Below, one piece after another: positions 35,681-43,706 of a DNA stretch of 64,000 nt; positions within the stretch are counted from its first letter, which is position 1, and the number at the start of each line of letters is the position of its first letter. Origin of the DNA: Myxococcales bacterium. Its GTDB lineage: Bacteria; Myxococcota; UBA796; SXON01. The stretch covers positions 1 through 64,000 of the forward strand of contig SHYX01000025.1 in the NCBI GenBank assembly GCA_009692585.1, read 5' to 3'. The notes under the pieces are model-generated. The model was not told the origin of the DNA, searched no databases, and saw only the letters and a program-made list of their open reading frames with translations. Made by a program: the position numbers and the translations under genes.

Positions 35681-36229
35681 TCAGGGCGCGCCCCACACGT
35701 CCCCGCGCCCCTCAAACACCAGCTTGTCGCTGGTGGCTGCCTCGTCGAACACGAACACGATCGCCGCGCGCTCTTTGGAGTCGTTCGATTCGGAGTCATA
35801 CATCGCGATGACGCCGGTCTGGAAGGTCCACTCGCCGTCGAGGTCCATCTCGGCGCTGGTCTGACCGTCGTTGGGCAGGACCACGCCGCCCGCAGGGTCG
35901 ATGACGTCGTTGGCGATCGGCGCGCCGCTGCACAACAGATTGGCGACGCCCGACTCGGGCTGGTCGATGATGTAGGAGTGCACCAGGGCGACGTCTCGCT
36001 CCGGATCGAAGGGCTCGCCGTAGCCGTCCATGCTCATCCTGGACCAGTCGACCGTGACGCTGCCGCACTCGCAGACGGTCTGGACGCGCATGACCTGCAG
36101 CGCGCAGGCGGTGTCGAAGACCCAGCCGGTGTCGCCGCCGCCCGCACCCGTGTCGGTGTCGCCGGAGCCATCGCTGTCGTGGGTTTCATCGCCGGTGAGG
36201 CAGGCGAGGCCGAGCGCAAAGAGCATCAT
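35681..36229 (-). CDS. Hypothetical lipoprotein
   Basis: Predicted lipoprotein of 182 residues starting MMLFALGLAC (Cys10, no basic residue before it). An Asp/Gly/Thr-rich linker (DSDGSGDTDTGAGGGDTG) precedes a compact domain with four or more cysteines (TACALQV, TVCECGS, LLCSG), which may form disulfides. No family was recognised. TACGAT lies 6 nt before ATG 36229, so the short signal is likely correct. It is followed on the same strand by nothing close and is preceded by the DUF1343 gene, which ends 36 nt away. Confidence 0.65.
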   Translation of the reverse strand: MMLFALGLACLTGDETHDSDGSGDTDTGAGGGDTGWVFDTACALQVMRVQTVCECGSVTVDWSRMSMDGYGEPFDPERDVALVHSYIIDQPESGVANLLCSGAPIANDVIDPAGGVVLPNDGQTSAEMDLDGEWTFQTGVIAMYDSESNDSKERAAIVFVFDEAATSDKLVFEGRGDVWGAP

Positions 36230-36241
36230 GCCGTCATCGTA
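36230..36241 (-). promoter_or_regulatory. -10 element of a leaderless promoter
   Basis: Minus-strand TACGAT (36241-36236), GACGGC, then ATG 36229. Confidence 0.45.
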
Positions 36242-36264
36242 GCGCACGGCGGCCGCCGCATCCG

Positions 36265-37434
36265 TCAATACAACAGACAACTCCGCCGCGCCTTGTCCCA
36301 CTCCGGCCGCGTCGACGCCCAATGGTCGACCAGCTCGCGCATCGACATCTTCGATTCCAGCGCCAGCCGCCCTTCGCGGGAGCCGAGCAGCAGATCGATC
36401 GCGATCGGATCGTCGACGAACTCGTAGGTCTCGGTGCGCCAGCGGAACTGGGCCGCGTTGGCCCGGAGCGCCGCTTCGATCACCACCAGGCCGAGCAGAA
36501 GCGCGTGCTGCGCGTTTCGGTCAGTGACGACGATTTCGACACCGTTGCAGGTCTGGCCGGCGAACTTCTGGAAGCGGGGCTCGAAGGTGGCCGCCCGGAA
36601 GGCAATGCCCTCCAGCCGCGCGTCCTGGGCGCCGAGCCGACACAGCCGCTGGAACTCCGTCGCGTCGAGCCAGGGGGCGCCGACCAGATGGAAGGGGCGC
36701 GTGGTGCCGCGCCCCTCGGACAGGTTGGTGCCTTCGATGAGGCACATGCCCGGGTAGATCGCCGCGGTCTCGAGCGTCGGCATGTTCGGCGACGGGAAGA
36801 CCCACGGCAGGTCGGTCTGGTCGAACCACTGGGCGCGATCCCAGCCTTCACACGAGATCACCTCGATCGTTGCCCGGATTCCAACCACGTCCCGGAAGTA
36901 GAGCGCCAGTTCTCCCATCGTCATGCCATGGCGCACGGCAAGCGGGTAGGCCCCGACAAAACTCTCGAAGCCCGGCTCGACGACATTCCCCTCTACCGTG
37001 ACTCCGTCGATGGGGTTGGGACGGTCGAGCACCACGATGCGGGTGCCGGTCTGCGCGGCCACCTCCATCAGGTAGCCGAGGGTGGCCTGGTAGGTGTAAT
37101 AGCGGCTGCCGATGTCCTGAATGTCGAAGAGCACCACGTCCAGATCGGCCAGCAGCTCGGGCGCGGGGCGCAGGGTGTCGACGGTCTTGCCGTAGAGCGA
37201 CACCACCGCCGCGACCTGGGTGTCTTCCCCTTCCACCGAGATCATGTCTTGCGCCGTCGCGTGCAACCCGTGTTCGGGTGCAAAGATTCGACGCACGGGC
37301 ACGCCCTCCGCCCGCAGGCGATCGAGCAGATGATCGAGGCTCTTGTCCACCGCCGTGTGGTTGCAGGCCACGCCCACGCGCTGCCCCCGGAGGCTGTCCA
37401 GCTTGTCGAAGAGTCGTTCCAACCCCGTGCGCAC
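36265..37434 (-). CDS. namZ: DUF1343 protein, NamZ-type exo-beta-N-acetylmuramidase
   Basis: Protein of 389 residues. Family features: GLERLFDKLDSLRGQRVGVACNHTAVD at the start, RIFAPEHGLHATAQD, SLYGKT, DVVLFDIQDIGSRYYTY, VLDRPNPIDG, AVRHGMTMGELALYF, SPNMPTLETAAIYPGMCLIEGTNLSEGRGTTRPFHLVGAPWLD. DUF1343 members include NamZ, which removes N-acetylmuramic acid from the non-reducing end of peptidoglycan fragments in cell-wall recycling. No signal peptide is seen from GTG 37434. The frame extends to 37716, but that would run through the divergent gene; GTG 37434 is the latest start that keeps the first strand. Confidence 0.88.
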   Translation of the reverse strand: MRTGLERLFDKLDSLRGQRVGVACNHTAVDKSLDHLLDRLRAEGVPVRRIFAPEHGLHATAQDMISVEGEDTQVAAVVSLYGKTVDTLRPAPELLADLDVVLFDIQDIGSRYYTYQATLGYLMEVAAQTGTRIVVLDRPNPIDGVTVEGNVVEPGFESFVGAYPLAVRHGMTMGELALYFRDVVGIRATIEVISCEGWDRAQWFDQTDLPWVFPSPNMPTLETAAIYPGMCLIEGTNLSEGRGTTRPFHLVGAPWLDATEFQRLCRLGAQDARLEGIAFRAATFEPRFQKFAGQTCNGVEIVVTDRNAQHALLLGLVVIEAALRANAAQFRWRTETYEFVDDPIAIDLLLGSREGRLALESKMSMRELVDHWASTRPEWDKARRSCLLY

Positions 37435-37458
37435 GATGCAGCCCCGCGCCGCCGTGGA

Positions 37459-37471
37459 TATCCTCCTTGGC
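37459..37471 (+). promoter_or_regulatory. -10 element of a leaderless promoter
   Basis: TATCCT (37459-37464), 7 nt, then ATG 37472. It favours this start over the upstream in-frame ATG 37436, which would abut the start of the divergent namZ. Confidence 0.4.
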
Positions 37472-38140
37472 ATGCTGCTGCTCGTTCTGCTTGAGGCCTG
37501 TACCACGGTGAGCGAAGGCCCCCACGCCCTCGCGTTCGACGGCTCTCCGGACTGTGGGATCATCGCTGTCAGCGAGGCGCCACCGTCCTCGTTCACGGTC
37601 GAGGTGTGGATGCGCTCCGACCCGGAGGCCTTCGGCGGGGTCATGCGGCCGCTGTCGTTGTGGAACAACGTCTTCAACCTGTCCGAAAACGTCGACGAGC
37701 AGGTCGTGTTCATCATCGGCGAAGAATCGGTCGGCGCCAGCAGCCCGTTTTCACTGATGGACGGCCAACTCCACCACGTCGCCGGAAGCTACGACGGCGC
37801 GTTGGGAAGCGCGAAGCTGTTCATCGACGGGGCGTTGGTCGGCAGCAGCGGCGAGGCTGCGTTCGTCGGCGACTCGCCGGCCGACCAGGTCCAATTCGGG
37901 TGCGCCAAGGCCAACACCGAGGCCTTCTACGGGGTGCTCGACGAGCTGCGCATCTCGAGCATCGTGCGCTACACCGACAGCTTCGAGCTGCCCACGGGGG
38001 CCTTCGAGGGCGATGACGACACGCTGATGCTCTTTCACCTCGACGAGGGCACCGGCACCACCGCCACCAGCACGGGCGATTTCACCATGGAGATCAGCGA
38101 GGCCGCCTGGGTGGAGTTCGAGCTCGGGGGCGAGGAGTAA
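37472..38140 (+). CDS. LamG/concanavalin-A-like lipoprotein
   Basis: Predicted lipoprotein of 222 residues starting MLLLVLLEAC (Cys10). The mature part is a LamG-like jelly-roll: HALAFDGSPDCG, SFTVEVWMRSD, FSLMDGQLHHVAGSYDG, AKLFIDGALVGSSG, FYGVLDELRISSIVRYT and LMLFHLDEGTG. Such domains bind carbohydrates or proteins at the cell surface. If ATG 37436 were used, the signal would be 12 residues longer with one Arg. The following lipoprotein starts 3 nt after its TAA, so the two form an operon. Confidence 0.75.
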   Translation: MLLLVLLEACTTVSEGPHALAFDGSPDCGIIAVSEAPPSSFTVEVWMRSDPEAFGGVMRPLSLWNNVFNLSENVDEQVVFIIGEESVGASSPFSLMDGQLHHVAGSYDGALGSAKLFIDGALVGSSGEAAFVGDSPADQVQFGCAKANTEAFYGVLDELRISSIVRYTDSFELPTGAFEGDDDTLMLFHLDEGTGTTATSTGDFTMEISEAAWVEFELGGEE

Positions 38141-38143
38141 CGT

Positions 38144-38629
38144 ATGGTCCTCGCCACGCTCTGGGCCTGCTCCCAGACCCCGACCGCTCCGCCGCCGTCG
38201 GTGCCTGCCGCGCCCAACGCGGTGCCGACGGACCAGACGGTGCCCACCCTGCTCGGCGACGTGCAGGGCGTCGCGTTCGTCGGGGAATGGACCAGCGCGC
38301 CGTGTGGCGGCCGAACCTACGCCCGCAACATCAAGTTCAACTCTGACCAGCACTACGCCGTGGTAGACATCGTCGACCCCTGCCCGCCGGGTCAGGAGTG
38401 TGGCTGGTCGGGGCTCACCGGCTTCTCTGGATTGTGGGCGGTCCAGGGCCTGAAGTTGCGCGTACAGGAGATCGGCGGGGCGCGGGCCTCGGCGGGCGGC
38501 CCACACCCCGTCCTGTTCGAAGCGGCTGCCGACGGCTCGCTGGTCGAAAACGGCTGCACCTACACGCCGGGGCTCACCGTTCCCCCGGGCTACACCGAAG
38601 AGCGCGTTCGCCCGGTCATCCCACCGTAG
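38144..38629 (+). CDS. Hypothetical lipoprotein
   Basis: Predicted lipoprotein of 161 residues starting MVLATLWAC (Cys9). An in-frame TAA lies one codon before the ATG, so no longer signal peptide is possible. A Pro/Ala-rich linker is followed by a domain with cysteines in SAPCGGRTYARNI, DPCPPGQECGW and NGCTYTP. The family was not recognised. It is cotranscribed with the LamG lipoprotein and converges on a methyltransferase gene, overlapping its 3' end by 14 nt. Confidence 0.65.
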   Translation: MVLATLWACSQTPTAPPPSVPAAPNAVPTDQTVPTLLGDVQGVAFVGEWTSAPCGGRTYARNIKFNSDQHYAVVDIVDPCPPGQECGWSGLTGFSGLWAVQGLKLRVQEIGGARASAGGPHPVLFEAAADGSLVENGCTYTPGLTVPPGYTEERVRPVIPP

Positions 38630-39365
38630 GCTTGTGGCCAAGGGCCACGCCGAACAACATGTGGTCCACGATCCGGTCGCCAACCTGCACCGCGTGGAGC
38701 TTCGCGAACATCGGCGACGCGTTGCGGTACACGGCGCGGATCCCTTCGCGCGCCGCCTCGGTGATGGCGCCGGTGTCCGACCAGACGTCCACATCCTCGA
38801 CGCTCACCCAGTCGCGGACCGCCACGTCCACCGCGCCCGCCCCCTCCAGAAGCGCGGTGAGATCGGCCCGACGGTAGAAGTTGCGCCGCGCTTCGTTCCG
38901 CAGGCGCAGGATCTCGAAGTACTCCTTCTTGTCGGCCTCGCCGTACGCGCAGAGGTGCACCAGACACACCCGGCCGCCGGGCCGCAGCACCCGCAGCATC
39001 TCGCGCACCGCCTCGGCGTCGCGCATGAACTGCGTTCCCTGCCGACACACCACCAGGTCAAAGCTACCGTCCGCGAACGGCAGCGCCTCGGCTGGACCCT
39101 CGACGAACTCGTCGACGTAGGCGGCGGCCTGGTCGGCCATCGCGCGGGTGATGTCGACGCCGACGATGCGGGCCACCCTGCCCTTGAAGTGTTTGCTGAC
39201 CAGCCCGGTGCCGCAAGCGATGTCCAGGAGCACGTCTCCGGGCTTCGGTGCCACGGTCTCGACGGTAAAGGCGCCCAACGCCGGGTCGTCCACCCAGTGG
39301 CTTGAGCGGTTGTACTTCGCCGCCCGGGCGGTGAAGTGGTCCTGCACGAAACGATCGATGGCCAC
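38616..39365 (-). CDS. Class I SAM-dependent methyltransferase
   Basis: Protein of 249 residues with a UbiE/COQ5-like Rossmann methyltransferase core: VLLDIACGTGLVSKHF (motif I), VGVDITRAM, GPAEALPFADGSFDLVVC and MLRVLRPGGRVCLV. A C-terminal region with QVGDRIVDHMLFGVALGHK could cap a hydrophobic substrate. The substrate is unknown. GTG 39365 is the start. It overlaps the convergent lipoprotein gene by 14 nt at the 3' ends. Confidence 0.85.
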   Translation of the reverse strand: MAIDRFVQDHFTARAAKYNRSSHWVDDPALGAFTVETVAPKPGDVLLDIACGTGLVSKHFKGRVARIVGVDITRAMADQAAAYVDEFVEGPAEALPFADGSFDLVVCRQGTQFMRDAEAVREMLRVLRPGGRVCLVHLCAYGEADKKEYFEILRLRNEARRNFYRRADLTALLEGAGAVDVAVRDWVSVEDVDVWSDTGAITEAAREGIRAVYRNASPMFAKLHAVQVGDRIVDHMLFGVALGHKPTVG

Positions 39366-39427
39366 GGCGGCTCGGGGTTCGCGCCCCTGCTACCCGATCG
39401 GCGCGAACGGGGCGATGCATCGGGCGC

Positions 39428-39546
39428 GTGGCGCCCACGGTCTGCCGCATCTGCGAGGCCCACTGCGGCCTGATCGCCACCGTGGAAGCCAGCGTCGTGA
39501 CCCGGTTGTCGCCAGACGCGGAGCGTCCGCTCTCCAAGGGCCGCCC
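39428..39546 (+). pseudogene. Molybdopterin oxidoreductase, N-terminal stub
   Basis: From GTG 39428 about 39 codons encode APTVCRICEAHCGLIATV followed by VVTRLSPDAERPLSKG. This is the [4Fe-4S]-binding start of DMSO-reductase-family molybdopterin enzymes (CxxC-x3-C). The similarity ends at SKG, just where the fourth cysteine (usually CPKG) should come. From there the frame is only the antisense of the convergent SDR gene. The remaining roughly 600 codons expected for this family are absent, so this is a deletion remnant. Confidence 0.65.
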
Positions 39547-40215
39547 TCAGGACGAGCCCAACTCCCACAGACCCCGCCCGGCGACCACCCGCCCACCCGG
39601 CTCCGCCAGCATCCCGACCAGCGCCCGCGACAGCACCTCCAGCGGCATCGGTCGCAGATCGTCGACGACCCCGCGCAGCCCGGGGAGTGAGCGCAACGCG
39701 GCACCGAGCGCCTCGACGCCCCAGGGCACCGTCCGCGCCCCGTCGCTCCCCTCCACGCCCGCCGGGCTGACCAGCGCCGAGGGCCGCGCGATGGCCCAGG
39801 CCAGTCCGCTCCCCCGCACGATCGCCTCGCACTCGCCCTTCATCGTCAGGTACGCGCCCGCGCCGCCGGCGCCGTAGGAACTCAACAGCACGAACCGGGG
39901 CACTCCCGCGGCCACCGCACCGGCGACGAGCTGGCGGGTGCTGAGGATGTCGCTCGACTCGTAGGTGTCGCCCTTGGCGAAGCGCCGCTGCATCGTCCCC
40001 ACCAGCGACAAGACCGCGTCCGCGCCGACCAGCACCTCCGCGAGCGCGGTGCTGTCGGCCAGATCGAAGACCCGGGCCCGAGCGTCGGCGGCAACGGCGG
40101 TCGTCGCCGCGCTCTGGGGACGCACGTGGAGCAGCAGTTCGAGCCCGGCCGCCGTGGCCAAAGGGCAGAACACCCTACCCGTCGCGCCGGTGGCGCCCGC
40201 AACGAAGACTCGCAT
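39547..40215 (-). CDS. NAD(P)-binding SDR-like protein (NmrA/atypical SDR)
   Basis: Protein of 222 residues beginning MRVFVAGATGATGRVF, an atypical-SDR GxxGxxG dinucleotide site. It then has VFDLADSTALAEVLVGADAVLSLVG, FVLLSSYGAG, and an active-site-like Tyr-x3-Lys (YLTMK). It could act as a reductase, or as a redox sensor or assembly factor like NmrA and quinone-biosynthesis homologues. ATG 40215 has TAACGC 6 nt upstream. Divergent from the SGNH hydrolase gene. Its 3' end sits on the deletion junction of the molybdopterin-enzyme stub. Confidence 0.75.
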   Translation of the reverse strand: MRVFVAGATGATGRVFCPLATAAGLELLLHVRPQSAATTAVAADARARVFDLADSTALAEVLVGADAVLSLVGTMQRRFAKGDTYESSDILSTRQLVAGAVAAGVPRFVLLSSYGAGGAGAYLTMKGECEAIVRGSGLAWAIARPSALVSPAGVEGSDGARTVPWGVEALGAALRSLPGLRGVVDDLRPMPLEVLSRALVGMLAEPGGRVVAGRGLWELGSS

Positions 40216-40227
40216 CCCCGAGCGTTA
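40216..40227 (-). promoter_or_regulatory. -10-like element before the SDR gene
   Basis: Minus-strand TAACGC (40227-40222), TCGGGG, then ATG 40215. On the other strand TAGAAG lies 6 nt before the divergent GTG 40264, a weaker match. Confidence 0.35.
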
Positions 40228-40263
40228 TCCTCGCCGGAGCCCGAACCGAAATAGAAGGCCCAG

Positions 40264-41220
40264 GTGCTGCGCCGCTTCGCCAGACGCCTCGGATTCGCCG
40301 CGCTCACCGCGACGCTGGCCTTCGGTACGCTCGAAGGCATCTTGTGGCTGTGGTACGGCGAAGAAGGCCTGCTCTACCGATACGAACGTCGCGAGTCGAT
40401 GGTGCGCATGGACAACGGCATCTTCGTTCCGCAGCCGTCGAGCGACCTCACCAACAACGATGGCCCCTACACCTGGACCGCGCATTACAACGCACGCGGC
40501 TTCCGCGAGACCGAGGAGACGCCCGACGACCCGCCGGCCGGCAAACACCGCCTGCTCGCGCTGGGCGACAGTTGGATCTTCGGCTTCTCCGTCACTCAGG
40601 GACGCACCATCGCCGACCGGGTCGAGGCCCGCGCGCCCGAATTCGACATCGTCAACGCTGGTGTTTTCGGCTCCAGCGCCTACGACATGCTCCGCCGTTG
40701 GAACGAGTGGGGAAGCCGCCTGAACCTCGAAGGGCTCATCCTCGGCATGCCGCACAACGCCAACCGCCAACACGATGCCGCGGCCGAACGCGCCCTGTTC
40801 TACCAGTCGCCCGCCGCTCCCGCGGCCAGCCACCTCAAGACCTACCTGTGGATGCGGCTGCTGCTGGTGCCGCTGCGCACCCCCAGGTACGCCCAGCCCA
40901 ATCCCGAGCTCAGCGCCGACCTCGCGGACATCCTGACGATCGCCCGCGACGCACGCGACCACGGCCTACCGGTCTTCTTCCTGCTGTTTCCGGTGCGGTA
41001 CGCCGGGGCCGGCCCGGGGGTGGAGTGGGCGCAGACCCTCGCGCCCCAAGGCGTGACCTTCGCCGGGCACGCGCTGAAGGAGCGCAGTTGTTGGGGCCAC
41101 GAAGACCTCGGCCACCCCTCCGAGGCCGGCGCCGACGCCATCGCCGAGACGCTCGTCGCGGTTTTGCAGGGCGGCCCAAGCCAGAGCACGCTGGTCAAGG
41201 AGCCACCCTGCGCGCCGTGA
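40264..41220 (+). CDS. Membrane-anchored SGNH/GDSL hydrolase
   Basis: Protein of 318 residues with an N-terminal membrane anchor (about 8-30, LGFAALTATLAFGTLEGILWLWY). The SGNH domain shows block I LLALGDSWIFGFSV (catalytic Ser in GDSW), VNAGVFGSSAYDM (Gly block), MPHNAN in place of GxND, and block V DLGHPSEAGA with the Asp-x2-His pair. Such enzymes deacylate or acylate polysaccharides or lipids. The product could act on cell-surface glycans, since a heptosyltransferase gene follows with a GTGA overlap. Confidence 0.8.
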   Translation: MLRRFARRLGFAALTATLAFGTLEGILWLWYGEEGLLYRYERRESMVRMDNGIFVPQPSSDLTNNDGPYTWTAHYNARGFRETEETPDDPPAGKHRLLALGDSWIFGFSVTQGRTIADRVEARAPEFDIVNAGVFGSSAYDMLRRWNEWGSRLNLEGLILGMPHNANRQHDAAAERALFYQSPAAPAASHLKTYLWMRLLLVPLRTPRYAQPNPELSADLADILTIARDARDHGLPVFFLLFPVRYAGAGPGVEWAQTLAPQGVTFAGHALKERSCWGHEDLGHPSEAGADAIAETLVAVLQGGPSQSTLVKEPPCAP

Positions 41221-42326
41221 CCGAGGGGAGGCCCGGCGACGCCGTCCCCGCTCCCGCCCGACGACGACTGGGGCCACAGGCCGTCCCGGACGCGGTGCTG
41301 GTGCTGCGCTTTTCGTCATTGGGCGATGTCGTGTTGCTCGCCCCCGCGCTCGACGCCCTGCACCGGGCGTGGCCCGCGACGCGAATCGTCGTCGGCGTCG
41401 CCGCCGCGTTTGCGCCTGCCCTCGCGCACGACCCGGCCGTCGCGGAGCTGGTCACGCTCCTGCCGGGGGAGGGTGCCGTGGCCTACGCTGGTCGTTTGCA
41501 CCAGGGGTTCGAGCGGCACCAGACGGTCCTCATCCTCGACCTCCACAACTCGGTACGCAGCGCGGCGCTGCGGGCGTTGCTGCCACTCCGTTGGCCCCGC
41601 ACCGTGTGGCATAAACGCGACGTGACCACCATCGTAGGCGTTGGCTTGCGCTTACGGACCTGGCGCTCCGATCGCCTGCACGCCGACCGCTACCACCTCG
41701 CCGTCGAAACGATGGTGGGGCGGTCGTTGCCCCGCGGACGTCTGCGCAGCTTCGCCGATCCCGACGAGGTCGAGCGGTGCCGGATCCTGCTCCTCGACGC
41801 CGGCCACGACGCGGCACGTCCGGTGGTGGGCATGGCGCCCGGCGCCCGGTGGGCGACGAAGCGCTGGCCCGCGGATCGATTCGCCGCCGTCGCGCGTGAC
41901 GCGATGCGCGCCGGTTACGACGTCGTCGTGCAGGGGAGCGCCGACGAAGCCGCCCTGTGCGCCGAGGTCGTTTCGCTGGCGCCGGGGAGCATCGACCTGG
42001 GCGGAAGACTCGACGTCGCCGGGCTCCTGGGGTTGATGCCACATTGCGCGGCGTTTGTCGCCAACGACAGCGGCCCGATGCACCTGGCGCGGGCCGCGGG
42101 CGTGCCGACCGTCGCGATCTTCGGCAGCACCGACCCGGGTAACTTCGCGTGGGAAGGCCACCGTGCCCTGGCGGTCGCCCTGCCGTGCGCCCCATGTTCC
42201 TTCTACGGCCGCGCCAGCTGCCCCGAGGGCCACCTTCGATGCCTCGGCAACCTCGCTTCGGGCGGGGTCTGGGACGCGCTCCGAGACCTGCTGGCGGCCG
42301 GACCGGCGCCCACGCTCGGGGCGTGA
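41217..42326 (+). CDS. Glycosyltransferase family 9 (heptosyltransferase-like)
   Basis: Protein of 369 residues. GT9 motifs: LVLRFSSLGDVVLLAPALDAL at the N-terminal domain, ILDLHNSVRSAALRALL, the nucleotide-sugar-domain KRWPADRFAAVARDA, VVVQGSADEAALCAEV, and NDSGPMHLARAAGVPTVAIFGSTDP. A C-terminal PCSFYGRASCPEGHLRCL cysteine patch is common in this family. It likely adds a heptose or related sugar to lipopolysaccharide core. The start GTG 41217 overlaps the stop of the SGNH hydrolase (GTGA), implying coupled translation. Confidence 0.88.
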   Translation: MTEGRPGDAVPAPARRRLGPQAVPDAVLVLRFSSLGDVVLLAPALDALHRAWPATRIVVGVAAAFAPALAHDPAVAELVTLLPGEGAVAYAGRLHQGFERHQTVLILDLHNSVRSAALRALLPLRWPRTVWHKRDVTTIVGVGLRLRTWRSDRLHADRYHLAVETMVGRSLPRGRLRSFADPDEVERCRILLLDAGHDAARPVVGMAPGARWATKRWPADRFAAVARDAMRAGYDVVVQGSADEAALCAEVVSLAPGSIDLGGRLDVAGLLGLMPHCAAFVANDSGPMHLARAAGVPTVAIFGSTDPGNFAWEGHRALAVALPCAPCSFYGRASCPEGHLRCLGNLASGGVWDALRDLLAAGPAPTLGA

Positions 42327-42511
42327 CGGGGGGGCGGGCGCCCGTGGCCCGCGGCCCTCCAGTCGCTCCCTGCCTCGTCGTGACAGAAACGCACGCACGT
42401 CGCGACAAAGTGGCAAGTTGTCAAGAAAGAGTCGATCCGTTGGCTGGAGAGAGAGAGAGTACGCGAACGGTCGATGTGTACGATGGTTCGTCGAGGTTTC
42501 AGCCCGTTCAC

Positions 42512-43015
42512 ATGTGTTTTCACCCGCGCCGACAAGACCGACCGGTCGTCGACCCCAACGACCAGGACGGCGACGGCTGGTCGCCACCCGAAGACGGCGA
42601 CGACCTCGATGGGGACGCCTACCCCGGCGCCTACGACCCGGATGACGGTCTCGACGGCGTCGTCTTCACGACGACCCCCACCACGAACGACGCCCCGCTC
42701 ACGACCGTCGCGCGCATCGAGTGTTCCGAGGAGACGCTGGACTTCAACGTCTACGCCGGCACCGTCGGCGATGCCGACGAGGATGACCGCGCCGACTTCG
42801 GCGTCGGCATCGCGTGGCACGGAGCGGAGGCGAGCGCCCTGTTCCGCGGCAGCACCCTCGCCGGCGTCCTCACCCCAGATGAGGCCGATCGAATCATCGC
42901 CGGGCCCACCTGGCACTTCATGCCCGGTGATTTCAACGGCGACGGGGTCGACGACGCCATGTTGATCGGCGACGACGGTCTGGGCATCATCGATGGCTCG
43001 GGGCTTTTTCCCTGA
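42512..43015 (+). pseudogene. FG-GAP/EF-hand-type secreted protein fragment
   Basis: About 167 codons encoding an Asp-rich calcium-binding segment (DPNDQDGDGWSPPEDGDD, then DGDAYPGAYDPDDGLDG) and FG-GAP-like repeats (VGDADEDDRADFGVGIAW, PGDFNGDGVDDAMLIGDDGLGIID). No signal peptide precedes it and it stops abruptly after one and a half repeats, so both ends seem lost. ATG 42512 is only the first methionine in the readable part. The 185 bases upstream (42327-42511) hold no gene but contain a GA dinucleotide run (42442-42457) and lower GC. Confidence 0.45.
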
Positions 43016-43039
43016 GCTTGCTATGATCGCGTTGAACCC

Positions 43040-43537
43040 ATGCCCGAGAACCTGATCACGAGGGCGCTGCTTGCCCTCACGGACGCCAAGGTCCGCTTCG
43101 TCGTCTGCGGCGGTGTCGCCTGCATCCTCCACGGCGTGGCCCGAGCCACCCATGACCTCGATGTGCGGGTGGCCCTCGAAGACGGCAACCTCAGCGGCCT
43201 GGTGCAGGTGGCGCACGCCCTGGGGCTCCGGCCGCGTATCCCGGAGCCGATCGAGGCGTTGCTCGACGCGAAGCGCCGCCGCGCGTGGGTCGAGGAGAAG
43301 CATGCGGTCGTGTACACGCTGCAGTCGCCCTCGGGCGCGTTCGCCATCGATGTGTTCCTCGTCTACCCGATCCCGTTCGAGGAGCTGGCAGCCGAGGCGG
43401 ACACGTTCCGCGTCGATGGACGCGACGTTCTCGTTTCGTCCAAACGACATCTCATCGAGGCGAAGCGCGCGGTGCACCCCCCTCGCAAGCTCGACCTCCG
43501 CGATATCGAGGATCTCCTGGACCTGATCGATGAATGA
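43040..43537 (+). CDS. Nucleotidyltransferase-fold protein (DUF6036/AbiEii-like)
   Basis: Protein of 165 residues with a minimal nucleotidyltransferase core: FVVCGGVACILHGVARATHDLDVRVAL gives the GG and DxD metal motifs, followed by IDVFLVYPIPFEEL with a third acidic residue. This is the pattern of AbiEii/DUF6036 antitoxin-toxin or tRNA-modifying nucleotidyltransferases. TATGAT at 43022-43027 may be its -10. Its TGA overlaps the ATG of a 58-residue gene, suggesting a two-gene module such as a toxin-antitoxin pair (inference). Confidence 0.7.
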   Translation: MPENLITRALLALTDAKVRFVVCGGVACILHGVARATHDLDVRVALEDGNLSGLVQVAHALGLRPRIPEPIEALLDAKRRRAWVEEKHAVVYTLQSPSGAFAIDVFLVYPIPFEELAAEADTFRVDGRDVLVSSKRHLIEAKRAVHPPRKLDLRDIEDLLDLIDE

Positions 43538-43706
43538 GCGCCACGCCATGCCCGACCGGAGCACCGTCGACCCGATGTTCGACGGACACTTGGAGCGCCC
43601 ACTCCTCGACCTGACGGTGACCGAGCGGCTGGACTGGATCTGGGCGGCGATGCAGCTCCTCCGGTTGGGCGAGGTTTCCCGCCGGCCGAGTCCGGATACT
43701 GAATGA
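43530..43706 (+). CDS. Small protein partner of the nucleotidyltransferase
   Basis: Short gene of 58 codons starting at ATG 43530 inside the end of the nucleotidyltransferase gene and ending at TGA 43704-43706, which overlaps the ATG of the next gene. The sequence includes FDGHLERPLLDLTVTERLDWIWAAMQLL, an amphipathic helix, and a basic end (SRRPSPDTE). Both overlaps (ATGA type) argue for real, coupled translation. No family was recognised; antitoxin or small regulatory partner is a guess based on position. Confidence 0.55.
   Translation: MNERHAMPDRSTVDPMFDGHLERPLLDLTVTERLDWIWAAMQLLRLGEVSRRPSPDTE

Noticed and set aside
34992..35696. 234-codon minus-strand frame with a small Cys cluster (PCVPCPACRHRM)
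   Set aside because: Overlaps the better supported gene at 35100 and has mirror-frame composition. The Cys cluster is suggestive of a zinc ribbon but too little remains.
37434..37716. Longer namZ start at 37716
   Set aside because: It would run through the divergent LamG lipoprotein, and the added residues do not resemble the family.
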